Shown here: one piece after another, positions 42,979-50,341 of the stretch | Layout of the letters: each line of letters begins with the position of its first letter | Position numbering within the stretch: position 1 is the first letter of the stretch | From: an uncultured Opitutia bacterium | Lineage (GTDB): Bacteria > Verrucomicrobiota > Verrucomicrobiia > Opitutales > Opitutaceae | Length of the DNA: 53,755 bases | Direction: 5' to 3' | Assembly: GCA_903919985.1 (NCBI GenBank) | Contig: CAIXKG010000139.1 | Span: forward strand, 1 to 53,755 | Program-made: the position numbers and the translations under genes | The notes under the pieces: model-generated | What the model was told of the DNA's origin: nothing | The model's database searches: none | What the model saw: only the letters and a program-made list of their open reading frames with translations

Positions 42979-43413
42979 ATGGAAAAGCCTTGGAAAGTCA
43001 TCGCGGCGTTCGTCGGGGTTTTTATCTTCGGGTCCATCTTCGGCGGACTGTTGGCGTTGCGTTTCGACCAGCGGGCGGCCGTCCGACGGCCGGTGCAAGG
43101 TCCAGGCGCTGGGCCGTTAAATCCGTTGCCGGGCATCCTCCGTCATTTAGCGGACCGGCTCGACCTCACGCCTGAGCAACGCGAAAAATTCCGCCCGATG
43201 GTTGAACGCGCCGAGGAAGACATCCGGCGGGTCCGACAGAATGGGCTGCGCGAAACCGGTGTGATTTTGCGCCGGGTGCAGGGCGATTTTGCCAGTGAGC
43301 TCACCCCCGTGCAGCGCAAGAAACTGGAAAAACTGCAGGAGCGGCAGGGCGAGCTTTTGCGTGAGGATCGCGGTCCGCCGCCGCCGCCCCGCCCGAAACG
43401 GGCCAATCCTTGA
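42979..43413 (+). CDS. Membrane-anchored CnrX/CpxP/Spy-like periplasmic protein
   Basis: The 144-residue protein has an N-terminal membrane anchor (residues 8-27, IAAFVGVFIFGSIFGGLLAL). A helical periplasmic domain follows with DRLDLTPEQREKFRPMVERA and the second SELTPVQRKKLEKLQ. Such LTPxQ helical hairpins define the CpxP/Spy/CnrX family, which sense metals or misfolded protein. The C-terminus is a Pro-rich tail (PPPPPRPKR). It follows the putative anti-sigma gene by three bases. Confidence 0.75.
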   Translation: MEKPWKVIAAFVGVFIFGSIFGGLLALRFDQRAAVRRPVQGPGAGPLNPLPGILRHLADRLDLTPEQREKFRPMVERAEEDIRRVRQNGLRETGVILRRVQGDFASELTPVQRKKLEKLQERQGELLREDRGPPPPPRPKRANP

Positions 43414-43496
43414 TTGCTGCCCGCGTTGAAATGCGGGCCGCAGGTGATCGGGAAATAGATGTTGCGCGACGGAAGTGCCGTCGCATGGTTCGCGCC

Positions 43497-43593
43497 GGCC
43501 AGGTGCCATGCATGGGCAGGCGCGTGAACCCCGCCAGGGCCGGAAGGCAGCAACGGTAACGACGTCCTCCCAGTGCCGTGGAGTGCCTGGCCA
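43497..43593 (+). ncRNA. ffs: Small signal recognition particle RNA (4.5S type)
   Basis: The 97-base RNA has complementary ends (GGCCAGG at 43497-43503 with CCTGGCC at 43586-43592). The conserved apical SRP sequence includes GCCAGGGCCGGAAGGCAGCA (43533-43552), with the GGAA tetraloop and the 5' AGCA internal loop that bind Ffh. It is directly followed by CACTTTTTTT, a likely terminator. Its position immediately upstream of dnaX is common in bacteria. It guides membrane proteins to the translocon with Ffh. Confidence 0.95.
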
Positions 43594-43601
43594 CTTTTTT
43601 T
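43592..43601 (+). terminator. T-run terminator of SRP RNA
   Basis: The closing stem of the SRP RNA is followed by CACTTTTTTT. The RNA helix itself provides the terminator hairpin. Confidence 0.7.
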
Positions 43602-43703
43602 GCCGAGCGAATCGGATCTGAGCGGCGGTAGGAGCTTGCTTGCCAGCGATGCCATGGTTCCGTTGCTCTCCCCGTAGCCGGCCGGCGGCCCCTCCATCCT
43701 GAG

Positions 43704-45355
43704 ATGTCCTCTTCCTATCAAGTCATCGCGCGCAAGTGGCGGCCCCAGACGTTCGACGACGTGGTGGGGCAGGATCACGTTGTTCGCACGCTGAAGAATG
43801 CGATCACTCGCGGCCGGATTGCCCACGCCTATCTTTTCGTCGGCCCGCGCGGCACCGGAAAAACGTCAACCGCGCGCATCTTCGCGAAGGCGCTGAATTG
43901 CACGGACGGACCGAAGGCAGACTTTGACGTCAACGATCCCGCGTGCGTGGCCATTGCGGAAGGTTCGCATCTCGATGTCATCGAAATCGACGGCGCCTCA
44001 AACAACGGCGTCGACCAAGTGCGCGACCTGCGGGAAACCGCGCGGTACTCGCCGGCGCAAGGCAAGTTCAAGGTCTACATCATCGACGAGGTGCACATGC
44101 TCTCGACGCAGGCGTTTAACGCTTTGCTGAAGACGCTCGAGGAGCCGCCGCCGCACGTGAAGTTCGTCTTCGCCACGACCGAGGTGCAGAAAGTTCTGCC
44201 GACGATACTCTCGCGCTGTCAGCGCTTCGATCTGAAGCCCATCCCCGCGGATTTGATTGTCGAGCGCCTGAAGAAAATCGCGGTTGAGGAGAAAATCAAA
44301 GTGACGGACGAGGCGCTCGCCTGCATCGCGCGCATGGCCGATGGCGGGATGCGCGATGCGCAGTCGGTCTTCGACCAGATGATTTCTTTCTGCGGGGCCG
44401 AGATCGCCGAGCCGGATGTGCTCGATGTCTACGGCCTGGTGTCGGCGGAGAAGGTGGCCGAACTCGCGGCCACGCTCGCGACCGGGGATCACGCGCGCCT
44501 CGTCGCGATCGTCGATGAGTGCGACCGCGCCGGGCGCGATCTCGTGCGGCTGCTGTCCGATCTGCAGGCCGTCGTACGCCACGCTCTGCTCGACGCGATC
44601 GCCCACGGCGGAAAGAGCGAAATGCTGGGTCGTGCGGCCGGCCGTGGCGCGGCCGCCGGGTCGATGACGACCGAGCAGCTGACCCGCCTCCTTGATGGAC
44701 TACGCGAGGGCGAAGGCAGTGTGAAACTCGGGTTGGCGGAAAAAATTAATTTCGAAGTGACGCTCTTGAAAGCCATCGATGCGAGCCGTTCACGGGCCAT
44801 CGACAGCTTGATCAAGGAACTGGCCGCTCTCGCCGACGAAACTGCGCCGGCTGTCGTGGGCGCGGACAACGAAGGCGAAAAAAAAAAGGCCTGATTGATC
44901 GGTTGGAGCAACGGCTAGAGACCGCGCTGGCACGGAACTCGGATAACAAGGGCGCGACGCCATCGGCAGCTGAGGTCAGCCGCCCGGTGGCCGTGGCGAA
45001 TTTTTCAGAGGCCGTAAACGCGCCATCCGTTACCCGCGCCTCGGCGCCCGCGCTGGCGGCCGGAGCCGTTGCACCACCCGTGGGAGGCGATGACGAGGCC
45101 CCGTGGCCCACTGAAGAATTCAGCGCCGCGGTCTGGCCCATTTTGGCGGTGGAGCCCAGCGGGCCTGTCACGCCGGTCGTATCAGCCTCGGCCGCTCCGC
45201 CGGAGGAAACCGACGCGGCCAAGGCACCCCTGCCTTCGCTCGATTCACTGGTGAGTAGGATTCCGGCCGAGGTGCGTGAAACGCTGGAAGATCTTTTTCG
45301 AGCGAAATTTACCGTGGTGCGACGGGTGGCAGCCCGAGATCTGGAAAAGACCTAA
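43704..45355 (+). CDS. dnaX: DNA polymerase III gamma/tau subunit with -1 frameshift
   Basis: The gene encodes the clamp-loader subunit. The frame-0 product (gamma, 396 residues, stop 44892-44894) has Walker A GPRGTGKT at 47-54, [13 protein letters not shown] Walker B ([10 protein letters not shown]) and sensor 1 motif [15 protein letters not shown]. Only two of the four usual zinc-ribbon cysteines (C66 and C81) remain. Bases 44878-44887 are ten A residues, and the -1 frame continues from there to 45355 with [16 protein letters not shown]. That would give a tau of about 550 residues by slippage on the A-run, as known for E. coli (ribosomal) and Thermus (transcriptional). A single-base sequence error is an alternative. 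SRP RNA lies just upstream. Confidence 0.85.
44878..44887 (+). promoter_or_regulatory. A10 slippery run in dnaX
   Basis: Ten A residues precede GGCCTGA in frame 0. Reading in the -1 frame avoids that stop and opens 155 more codons. The run can slip for the ribosome or for RNA polymerase. A GAAGG motif lies a few bases upstream, but no strong downstream hairpin was found. Confidence 0.65.
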
Positions 45356-45385
45356 GGCCGACCAAATCTCACTGGTCTCTTTCCG

Positions 45386-45757
45386 TCACGTGTTCGCGTC
45401 CCCGCGCCAAGTCGCGCCGACGTGCGGTCGCGCCGCTATGGGCCTCAGATAGAAATAGGTTTGAACCGTGGACGCTTCGAACGGATCCCGGAGCGGAACC
45501 GGACCGCGTCGGTAAAGATTTTCGGCGACGCCTTCGAGGTGATCGAGGCGTTGCAAGCAGGCTTCATCGACCGCCCAGACTTCACCGGTGACACCGTCGT
45601 GATCGTCCGGCGCTGGCACCATTCCGGGATAATCCCCAAGGGAATACAGCGTAAACCCCTGCGCCGTGCGCGCCGCGCCGATCAGTTTCTGAAGGGCGAG
45701 GTGAGCGTGATTAGGACCGTCGCGTTTCAACGTGCCGTAGACAAAGAGCAATGGCAT
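45386..45757 (-). CDS. Gamma-glutamylcyclotransferase-like (GGCT) protein
   Basis: The 123-residue protein begins FVYGTLKRDGPNH, the cyclotransferase-fold signature, and keeps the catalytic glutamate (Glu75 in LDHLEGVAE). It belongs to the AIG2/YtfP-like group, which release 5-oxoproline from gamma-glutamyl compounds or act on related metabolites. It is convergent with dnaX and 14 bases downstream of the PP2C gene on the same strand, so it may be cotranscribed with that gene. Confidence 0.82.
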   Translation of the reverse strand: MPLLFVYGTLKRDGPNHAHLALQKLIGAARTAQGFTLYSLGDYPGMVPAPDDHDGVTGEVWAVDEACLQRLDHLEGVAENLYRRGPVPLRDPFEASTVQTYFYLRPIAARPHVGATWRGDANT

Positions 45758-45771
45758 GGGCCGATCGGAGT

Positions 45772-46635
45772 CTAACCCGGGCTCGCCTCCGTTCCGCCGA
45801 GGATCTCGACGACGACGGCGGTGGTGTTGTCTTTACCCGAATTTTCCAGCGACGCATGCACGAGGCGCTGGGCGATCGGCCCGGCGCCCGGCTCGCGGAT
45901 AATTTCTTCCAGTTGCCGGTCCCAGAGGCCGTCCACGAGGCCGTCCGAGCAAATTAGAAAGCGATCGCCCGGGGAGCACGCCATGGTGCCAAACTGCGGA
46001 TCGATCAGCTGGTGGCCGGAGCCGAGTGCCTGATGGAGCGCGTTTCGCATAGGGTGGGAGCGGGCCTCCCGCTCGTTGATTTGACCCTGACGGTGGAGCC
46101 AGCCGACGTGCGAATGATCATGCGTCAGTTGAATGAGACCGCCGAGTCGGGGCAGAAAATAGATCCGGCTGTCGCCGATGTGGCCAAAATAAACCGATCC
46201 CGGGGTGATCCAGGCGAGACTTAGAGTCGTGCCCATGCCGGAGCATTCCTCGTAGCTGCGGCCGAGGTGCATGAGATCGTCATGAATTTCGCTGAACAAT
46301 TCTTGAAGGATATCGGCGAACCCGCTGGCGAGGCCTTGCGCGCCGAGGTGAAAGCTTTTCGGCAGCAACCGGGTGATGCGGTCCAGAGTGATGCGGCTGG
46401 CAAACTCGCCCGATTTCGCGCCGCCCATGCCATCGCTGACCGCAAAGACGAAATCGTTTTCCGCTGACGAAGCCTCGCCGGTTTTGCCGAGGTAGCGGAT
46501 TTCGCGGCTGTCGAACGCGAGCGCGAGAAAGTTGTCCTCGTTGTTGGTCCGGACGTGACCGCGATGCGTGAGGCCGGACCAGCGAAGATCGGGGTGGGGA
46601 TGGTCGGTCGAAGGGAGGCGACGAGGTGGGGGCAT
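45772..46635 (-). CDS. PP2C-type serine/threonine protein phosphatase
   Basis: Starting at the ATG 46633-46635 (MPPPRRLPST), the protein is 287 residues. The PPM metal-binding motifs are present: TNNEDNFLAL with Asp34, SDGMGGAKSGEFAS with Asp68, and ICSDGLVDGL. A C-terminal SGKDNTTAVVV carries the last metal-binding aspartate. It removes phosphate from Ser/Thr residues in the cytoplasm. Its start overlaps the stop of a kinase-like gene by one base (TGATG), so the two are translationally coupled. The frame to 46719 is in the kinase gene and is not used. Confidence 0.9.
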   Translation of the reverse strand: MPPPRRLPSTDHPHPDLRWSGLTHRGHVRTNNEDNFLALAFDSREIRYLGKTGEASSAENDFVFAVSDGMGGAKSGEFASRITLDRITRLLPKSFHLGAQGLASGFADILQELFSEIHDDLMHLGRSYEECSGMGTTLSLAWITPGSVYFGHIGDSRIYFLPRLGGLIQLTHDHSHVGWLHRQGQINEREARSHPMRNALHQALGSGHQLIDPQFGTMACSPGDRFLICSDGLVDGLWDRQLEEIIREPGAGPIAQRLVHASLENSGKDNTTAVVVEILGGTEASPG

Positions 46636-47054
46636 CAATTTTCCGGAAGAGGCTTGGCCTTGGCTTCGGTGATTTTGGTTTCGGCAAGGAGGGTGGCGAA
46701 CTCGAAATCGATGAGACAAAACCGACCGTCGGTCGCGCGATAGGTCACGTTGCGGAGGAACGCGTCGTCGTGGCGGACGCCGTACTGGGCGAGTTCGGCA
46801 AACAGTTCTTGCATCCTTTGCGGATCGAGCTGCTGGACGATGGAGCCGCAGTTTGTGGTGATGATCTTCAGTGCCGCCGGATCGACTTCGATCAGCCGGG
46901 GCACAAAGTCGCAGGCCCGTTGCTCCAAGTGGCGAAGCACGCGAACCTCGTTGTCGAAGCGTTCCTGGGCCTTGGGTCCGCGGAAGGTCTTGTGCACCCG
47001 GCCATCGTAGCCGATGCGAACGACGGCGCGCTGGGTGTCTTTGACTTCATGCAT
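46635..47054 (-). CDS. Minimal protein-kinase-like protein
   Basis: Read from the ATG 47052-47054 (MHEVKDTQRA), this is only 139 residues but keeps the order of protein kinase elements: a beta-3 lysine candidate (K22 in VHKTF), an alpha-C glutamate (E36 in FDNEVRVL), a catalytic loop HDD at 95-97 with Asn102, and a DFE at 116-118 for DFG. The glycine-rich loop is reduced to GYDGR. The layout resembles the small RIO/lipopolysaccharide-kinase-like family. It may phosphorylate proteins or a small molecule. Coupling to the PP2C gene suggests the two balance the same target. An inactive pseudokinase is possible. Confidence 0.68.
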   Translation of the reverse strand: MHEVKDTQRAVVRIGYDGRVHKTFRGPKAQERFDNEVRVLRHLEQRACDFVPRLIEVDPAALKIITTNCGSIVQQLDPQRMQELFAELAQYGVRHDDAFLRNVTYRATDGRFCLIDFEFATLLAETKITEAKAKPLPEN

Positions 47055-47175
47055 GGCGCGGCGACGTCGGAGACCCCTACTGTGGGGGGTTGGGGTCCTG
47101 GAGCAAGGGGTGACGATGGCTTGGGTGGTTTTTTTGAAAAAAACCTGTCGCATAGGCCGAATTTCTAGTTGCCGC

Positions 47176-47191
47176 TGGCATGTCAGGTGCT
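47176..47191 (+). promoter_or_regulatory. Sigma-54-like promoter of glnII
   Basis: TGGCATGTCAGGTGCT has the GG at -24 and GC at -12 spaced exactly as in sigma-54 promoters (consensus TGGCAC-N5-TTGC), with one or two mismatches. It is about 90 bases before the glnII ATG. Glutamine synthetase II is often under NtrC/sigma-54 control, which supports the call. Upstream enhancer sites were not identified. Confidence 0.55.
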
Positions 47192-47280
47192 GAATACGTT
47201 CTGGGTTTTCCCGTGGGCTCCGTCATCCAACTATCGTGGTTGGCGGGTTCATGTGAGACTCCTCCAAAACCCGCACTCCT

Positions 47281-48318
47281 ATGGCTAAATATAAATTAGA
47301 ATACATCTGGCTGGATGGCTACAAGCCGTTGGCCAGTCTCCGCAGCAAGACCCAGATCAAAGAGTTTAAGAGCCTTCCAAAGCTCGAAGAGCTCCCCAAC
47401 TGGGGCTTCGATGGCAGCTCGACGCAGCAGGCCGAGGGCAAAAGCTCCGACTGCGTGTTGAAGCCGGTGGCGGTTTATCCGGATAGCACCCGCAAAAATG
47501 GCGTGCTGGTGATGTGCGAGGTCATGATGCCGGACGGGAAAACCCCGCACGTGTCAAACTCCCGCGCCACGATCCCGGATGATCCTGATACGTGGTTTGG
47601 CTTCGAGCAGGAATATTTCTTTTACCAGGACGGCGTTCCGCTCGGGTTCCCAGTGGGCGGCGGTTTCCCGGCGCCCCAAGGTCCTTACTACACCGGCGTT
47701 GGCTACAAGAATGTCGGCGCGGTTGCTCGCGAGATTGTCGAGAAGCACATCGATATCTGTCTCGATGCCGGCATCAACCTCGAGGGCATCAATGCCGAGG
47801 TCGCCAAGGGCCAGTGGGAATTCCAGATCTTCGGCAAAGGCTCCAAGAACGCCGCCGACCAAATGTGGGTCGCCCGTTACATTCTCGCTCGTCTGGCCGA
47901 GGCCTATTGCATCGATATCGAATGGCGCTGTAAGCCCATCCTCGCACCGTTCAACCAGCCGCTCGACTGGAACGGCTCCGGTATGCATGCGAACTTCTCG
48001 ACGAAGTTCCTGCGCGAAAAAGGCGGCAAGGCCTACTTCGAGAAACTCATGGCAGCCTTCAACAAATACCGCGACGAGCACATCGCCGTTTACGGCCCGG
48101 AGAATCACCTCCGCCTCACTGGCCTTCACGAGACCCAGTCGATCGACAAGTTCAGCTACGGTCTCGCCGACCGCGGCGCGTCGGTCCGTATGCCGCACAG
48201 CTTCGTCAACGCCGGCTATAAGGGCTACCTCGAGGACCGTCGTCCGAACTCCGCGGCCGATCCGTACCTCGTGGCCGGTCGCATCGTAAAAACGATCCAG
48301 TCCGTCCCGACGAAGTGA
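47281..48318 (+). CDS. glnII: Eukaryotic-type glutamine synthetase (GSII)
   Basis: The 345-residue enzyme makes glutamine from glutamate and ammonia with ATP. It belongs to the short type II family: it starts KLEYIWLDGYKPLASLRSKT and has PNWGFDGSSTQQAEG, the ATP and metal motif WFGFEQEYF, GKGQ-like AKGQWEFQI and the C-terminal RPNSAADPY. It lacks the adenylylation loop of type I. It would be regulated by transcription and not by covalent modification. A sigma-54-like promoter lies upstream, and the terminator at 48396 follows the stop. Confidence 0.95.
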   Translation: MAKYKLEYIWLDGYKPLASLRSKTQIKEFKSLPKLEELPNWGFDGSSTQQAEGKSSDCVLKPVAVYPDSTRKNGVLVMCEVMMPDGKTPHVSNSRATIPDDPDTWFGFEQEYFFYQDGVPLGFPVGGGFPAPQGPYYTGVGYKNVGAVAREIVEKHIDICLDAGINLEGINAEVAKGQWEFQIFGKGSKNAADQMWVARYILARLAEAYCIDIEWRCKPILAPFNQPLDWNGSGMHANFSTKFLREKGGKAYFEKLMAAFNKYRDEHIAVYGPENHLRLTGLHETQSIDKFSYGLADRGASVRMPHSFVNAGYKGYLEDRRPNSAADPYLVAGRIVKTIQSVPTK

Positions 48319-48323
48319 GATTC

Positions 48324-48480
48324 GTATAACAGTTAACTTTTAACTGCCCACCGTCGCTCGCGGCTCTTTCCGAGTCGTGAGCGGCGTGCCGAGAAACCGA
48401 GGATTTAACGTCCTCGGTTTTTTCGTTTTTCTGAATGAGAGCGCAGGCGACGCTAGCTCCGGTTTCTCCACCGGCGTTTA
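48324..48480 (+). repeat. Repeat copy 1: double hairpin and terminator after glnII
   Basis: It begins just after the glnII stop with CAGTTAA-CTT-TTAACTG (48330-48346). Next is a 12-bp hairpin with G-T wobbles (48355-48366 with 48372-48383, loop TTTCC), then the terminator, and then a 21-base segment (48449-48469) that is also present in copy 2. Copies 2 (50526) and 3 (51208) share the order. The tail overlaps the integrase fragment on the opposite strand. Confidence 0.75.
48396..48430 (+). terminator. Intrinsic terminator of glnII
   Basis: ACCGAGGA (48396-48403) pairs with TCCTCGGT (48411-48418), and the stem is followed by TTTTTTCGTTTTT. This is a strong bacterial terminator directly downstream of glnII. 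Confidence 0.88.
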
Positions 48481-48649
48481 GCACCATCGCCCACTTCAGG
48501 CAGGCGATCTCCTTCGCGCGAAGACCCGCTTTGACCGATAGATGAAGGATGGCTCGGTTCCGAATTCCGTTACGGCGGCTCGAAACGTACGCCAGCATCG
48601 TCTCGATTTGTTTTTCGGTGAGGACCTTTGATTGTTTTCCGAGTGACAT
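48440..48649 (-). pseudogene. Truncated tyrosine recombinase (integrase) fragment
   Basis: Starting at the ATG 48647-48649 the protein reads SKVLTEKQIETMLAYV and then HLSVKAGLRAKEIACLKWAMV (catalytic Arg near residue 44). This is a segment of a phage-type site-specific integrase that is usually followed by about 100 more residues with the other catalytic residues. The frame instead runs antisense into repeat copy 1 and the end of glnII, where similarity ends near residue 70. The remaining catalytic His/Arg/Tyr are missing, so it is inactive. A 9-bp inverted repeat with a 23-base spacer (48654-48694) lies just before its start. Confidence 0.7.
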
Positions 48650-48653
48650 ATTA

Positions 48654-48694
48654 ACTGGTTATAAAAAAGTAATTAGGACCATAACATAACCAGT
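48654..48694. promoter_or_regulatory. 9-bp inverted repeat in the integrase promoter
   Basis: ACTGGTTAT (48654-48662) and ATAACCAGT (48686-48694) are exact reverse complements with a 23-base AT-rich spacer. It could be an operator or recombinase binding site left from the mobile element. The surrounding 48650-48907 stretch is notably AT-rich and has no gene. Confidence 0.5.
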
Positions 48695-48907
48695 CGGAAA
48701 GTATATCAGAAAGTGCTAATGAATAGAAGCTTACACTAGTTTGGTTTACGTTTTTCGATCACATTTTGGAACAAATATAATCAGATTCGGCGAAGGATGA
48801 CCGCGGGAGCGAGTGGACTGAATTTACCGAGCAATTTGATGATGGTCGCGCCTTCGCCTCAGTGATACTCGTTTGAACAGGCGATGGGTCGGTCGTCACC
48901 AAATTCT

Positions 48908-49564
48908 ATGAACTCGATTCTTCGCACGCTGCTTGTGCTCGTCGTTCTCACGGCTGTTGGCTTTGCTCAGTCGGCGCCAGATTTTGCTGAGACCAAGGAG
49001 AGGGCGGAGGCGGGTGAAGCTCAGGCTCAATTTATACTCGGCGGAAAATACTACACCGGCAAAGGTGTGCGGAGGGACTACGCTGAAGCGATTAGATGGT
49101 ATCGCTTGGCTGCTGGGCAGGGGAATGCCTCAGCGCAGTTTATGTTCGGGGTGATGTACGCGAACGGCGAAGGCGTGCCGAAAGACAGTGCCGAAGCAGT
49201 GAAGTGGTACCGCAAGGCAGCGGAGCAGGGAAATGCGGGTGCTCAAGTTAACCTCGGCGTAATGTATGCCAACGGCGAAGGCGTGCTGAGAGACAGTGCT
49301 GAAGCCGTGAAGTGGTACCGGCTCGCGGCGGATCAAGGGGAAGTTATATCTCAGTTCTTGCTTGGTTTCATGTACTACAATGGCGAAGGCGTGACGAAGA
49401 ATTTCGTGCAGGCTCACGTTTGGTGGAATATCGCAGGAGTCGGCGGCAATGCCAAAGCGAAGACCAATCTCGCGCTCGTAGAAAAGGAAATGACCTTTGA
49501 GCAAAAGGCAGAAGCGATGGAGCTGGCTCGGGAGTTGTTCGCGAAGCTGCCGAAAGGAAAATAA
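48908..49564 (+). CDS. Exported Sel1-repeat protein
   Basis: I start at the ATG 48908-48910, giving 218 residues with a signal peptide (MNSILRTLLVLVVLTAVGFA). A start at 48884 only adds eight residues. Four Sel1-like repeats follow, such as AQFILGGKYYTGKGV, AQFMFGVMYANGEGV and SQFLLGFMYYNGEGV. The repeats are very similar at DNA level, suggesting recent duplication. Sel1 proteins bind other proteins through helical repeats. The gene is in the lower-GC island after glnII and is seven bases before the next start, so the two are probably cotranscribed. Confidence 0.8.
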   Translation: MNSILRTLLVLVVLTAVGFAQSAPDFAETKERAEAGEAQAQFILGGKYYTGKGVRRDYAEAIRWYRLAAGQGNASAQFMFGVMYANGEGVPKDSAEAVKWYRKAAEQGNAGAQVNLGVMYANGEGVLRDSAEAVKWYRLAADQGEVISQFLLGFMYYNGEGVTKNFVQAHVWWNIAGVGGNAKAKTNLALVEKEMTFEQKAEAMELARELFAKLPKGK

Positions 49565-49570
49565 ACCTCT

Positions 49571-49969
49571 ATGAACTCGACTTGGGTATGGGCGGCGCTC
49601 TTTTTTTGCATCATCGCCGTAGCCGTCATAGCGCTATGCCTGCTACCATATTTAATTGCACGGCATCGCGGTCATGCCTACCGCAACATCATCCTCGTGC
49701 TCTGTATCTTCGGCTTTACGGGCATCGCGTGGGTGATTGCGCTAATCTGGGCGCTGTATCCCTCAGAGAAATCCCTAATCGATCCCGTCATAGGTAACCC
49801 GACTGGTACAGGCGCCCGGAATGTCGGCGACACGCTTGGTTCGGTGCAATATGGTCGCGAGCGTGGGTATGCTCAGGAGCAGGCTTCGGCATCTAGGTTC
49901 TGCACGAAGTGCGGTAGCGCAGGCGTTACTGGGCAGAAGTTCTGCGCGGCTTGTGGCGCAGCGCATTAA
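49571..49969 (+). CDS. Superinfection-immunity-like membrane protein with zinc ribbon
   Basis: The 132-residue protein has two membrane segments (about residues 7-26 and 36-58). These match the superinfection immunity family (motifs LLPYLIARHRGHAYRNI and GFTGIAWVIALIWALYP). A C-terminal zinc ribbon follows with two CxxC pairs (FCTKCG and FCAACG). Family members are known from a phage T4 protein that blocks further phage DNA entry, but many bacterial members have no tested function. It follows the Sel1 gene closely inside the island. Confidence 0.72.
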   Translation: MNSTWVWAALFFCIIAVAVIALCLLPYLIARHRGHAYRNIILVLCIFGFTGIAWVIALIWALYPSEKSLIDPVIGNPTGTGARNVGDTLGSVQYGRERGYAQEQASASRFCTKCGSAGVTGQKFCAACGAAH

Positions 49970-50341
49970 ATTGAATCAAGTGTAGTCGCGGTCGGTCGTA
50001 CTTCGGACGATCGCTCGTCGTCTTTGGCTTCTGCTCAAGCTCCGTCGTGAAGCAATCCTCTACCTTCCTTACTTCAGGTCGGCTGCCACGGGGACAAGGA
50101 TCAAGGACACGCTTCTACCGCCGTTTAGGAGCGATCTAAGCGAATACGGGAGGCTTTGATAGGTTATCTGCGGCAGGGTGCATGCCCAGCGTTCCTAGGG
50201 CGGCACCTCGCAAACTATTATGCCTCAGCCAAGAGCTACGCCTTAAGTAAATTCAGAATTAACCGTTAGTTAACTAACAGGAGCTATCATGCCGGTGTTA
50301 ACCTCCAATAGCTCCTAGCAGTTCCTTAAACACAAAATAAA
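49970..50341. other. Gap upstream of a small ORF
   Basis: This 372-base stretch has no gene that I can support. It contains a 14-bp perfect palindrome GTTAGTTAACTAAC at 50265-50278, directly followed by a hairpin (AGGAGCTAT 50279-50287 with ATAGCTCCT 50308-50316). Both precede the small ORF at 50342. A promoter for that ORF is expected here. Confidence 0.45.
50265..50316 (+). promoter_or_regulatory. Palindrome and 9-bp hairpin in the leader of a small ORF
   Basis: A 14-bp perfect palindrome (50265-50278) abuts a 9-bp stem with 20-base loop (50279-50316), ending 25 bases before the ATG at 50342. The left arm of the hairpin contains AGGAG. The structure may control translation or bind a regulator. 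Confidence 0.5.

Noticed and set aside
44903..45355. Separate gene for the dnaX tail
   Set aside because: It would start at a TTG without a ribosome binding site and is coherent only as a -1 continuation of dnaX.
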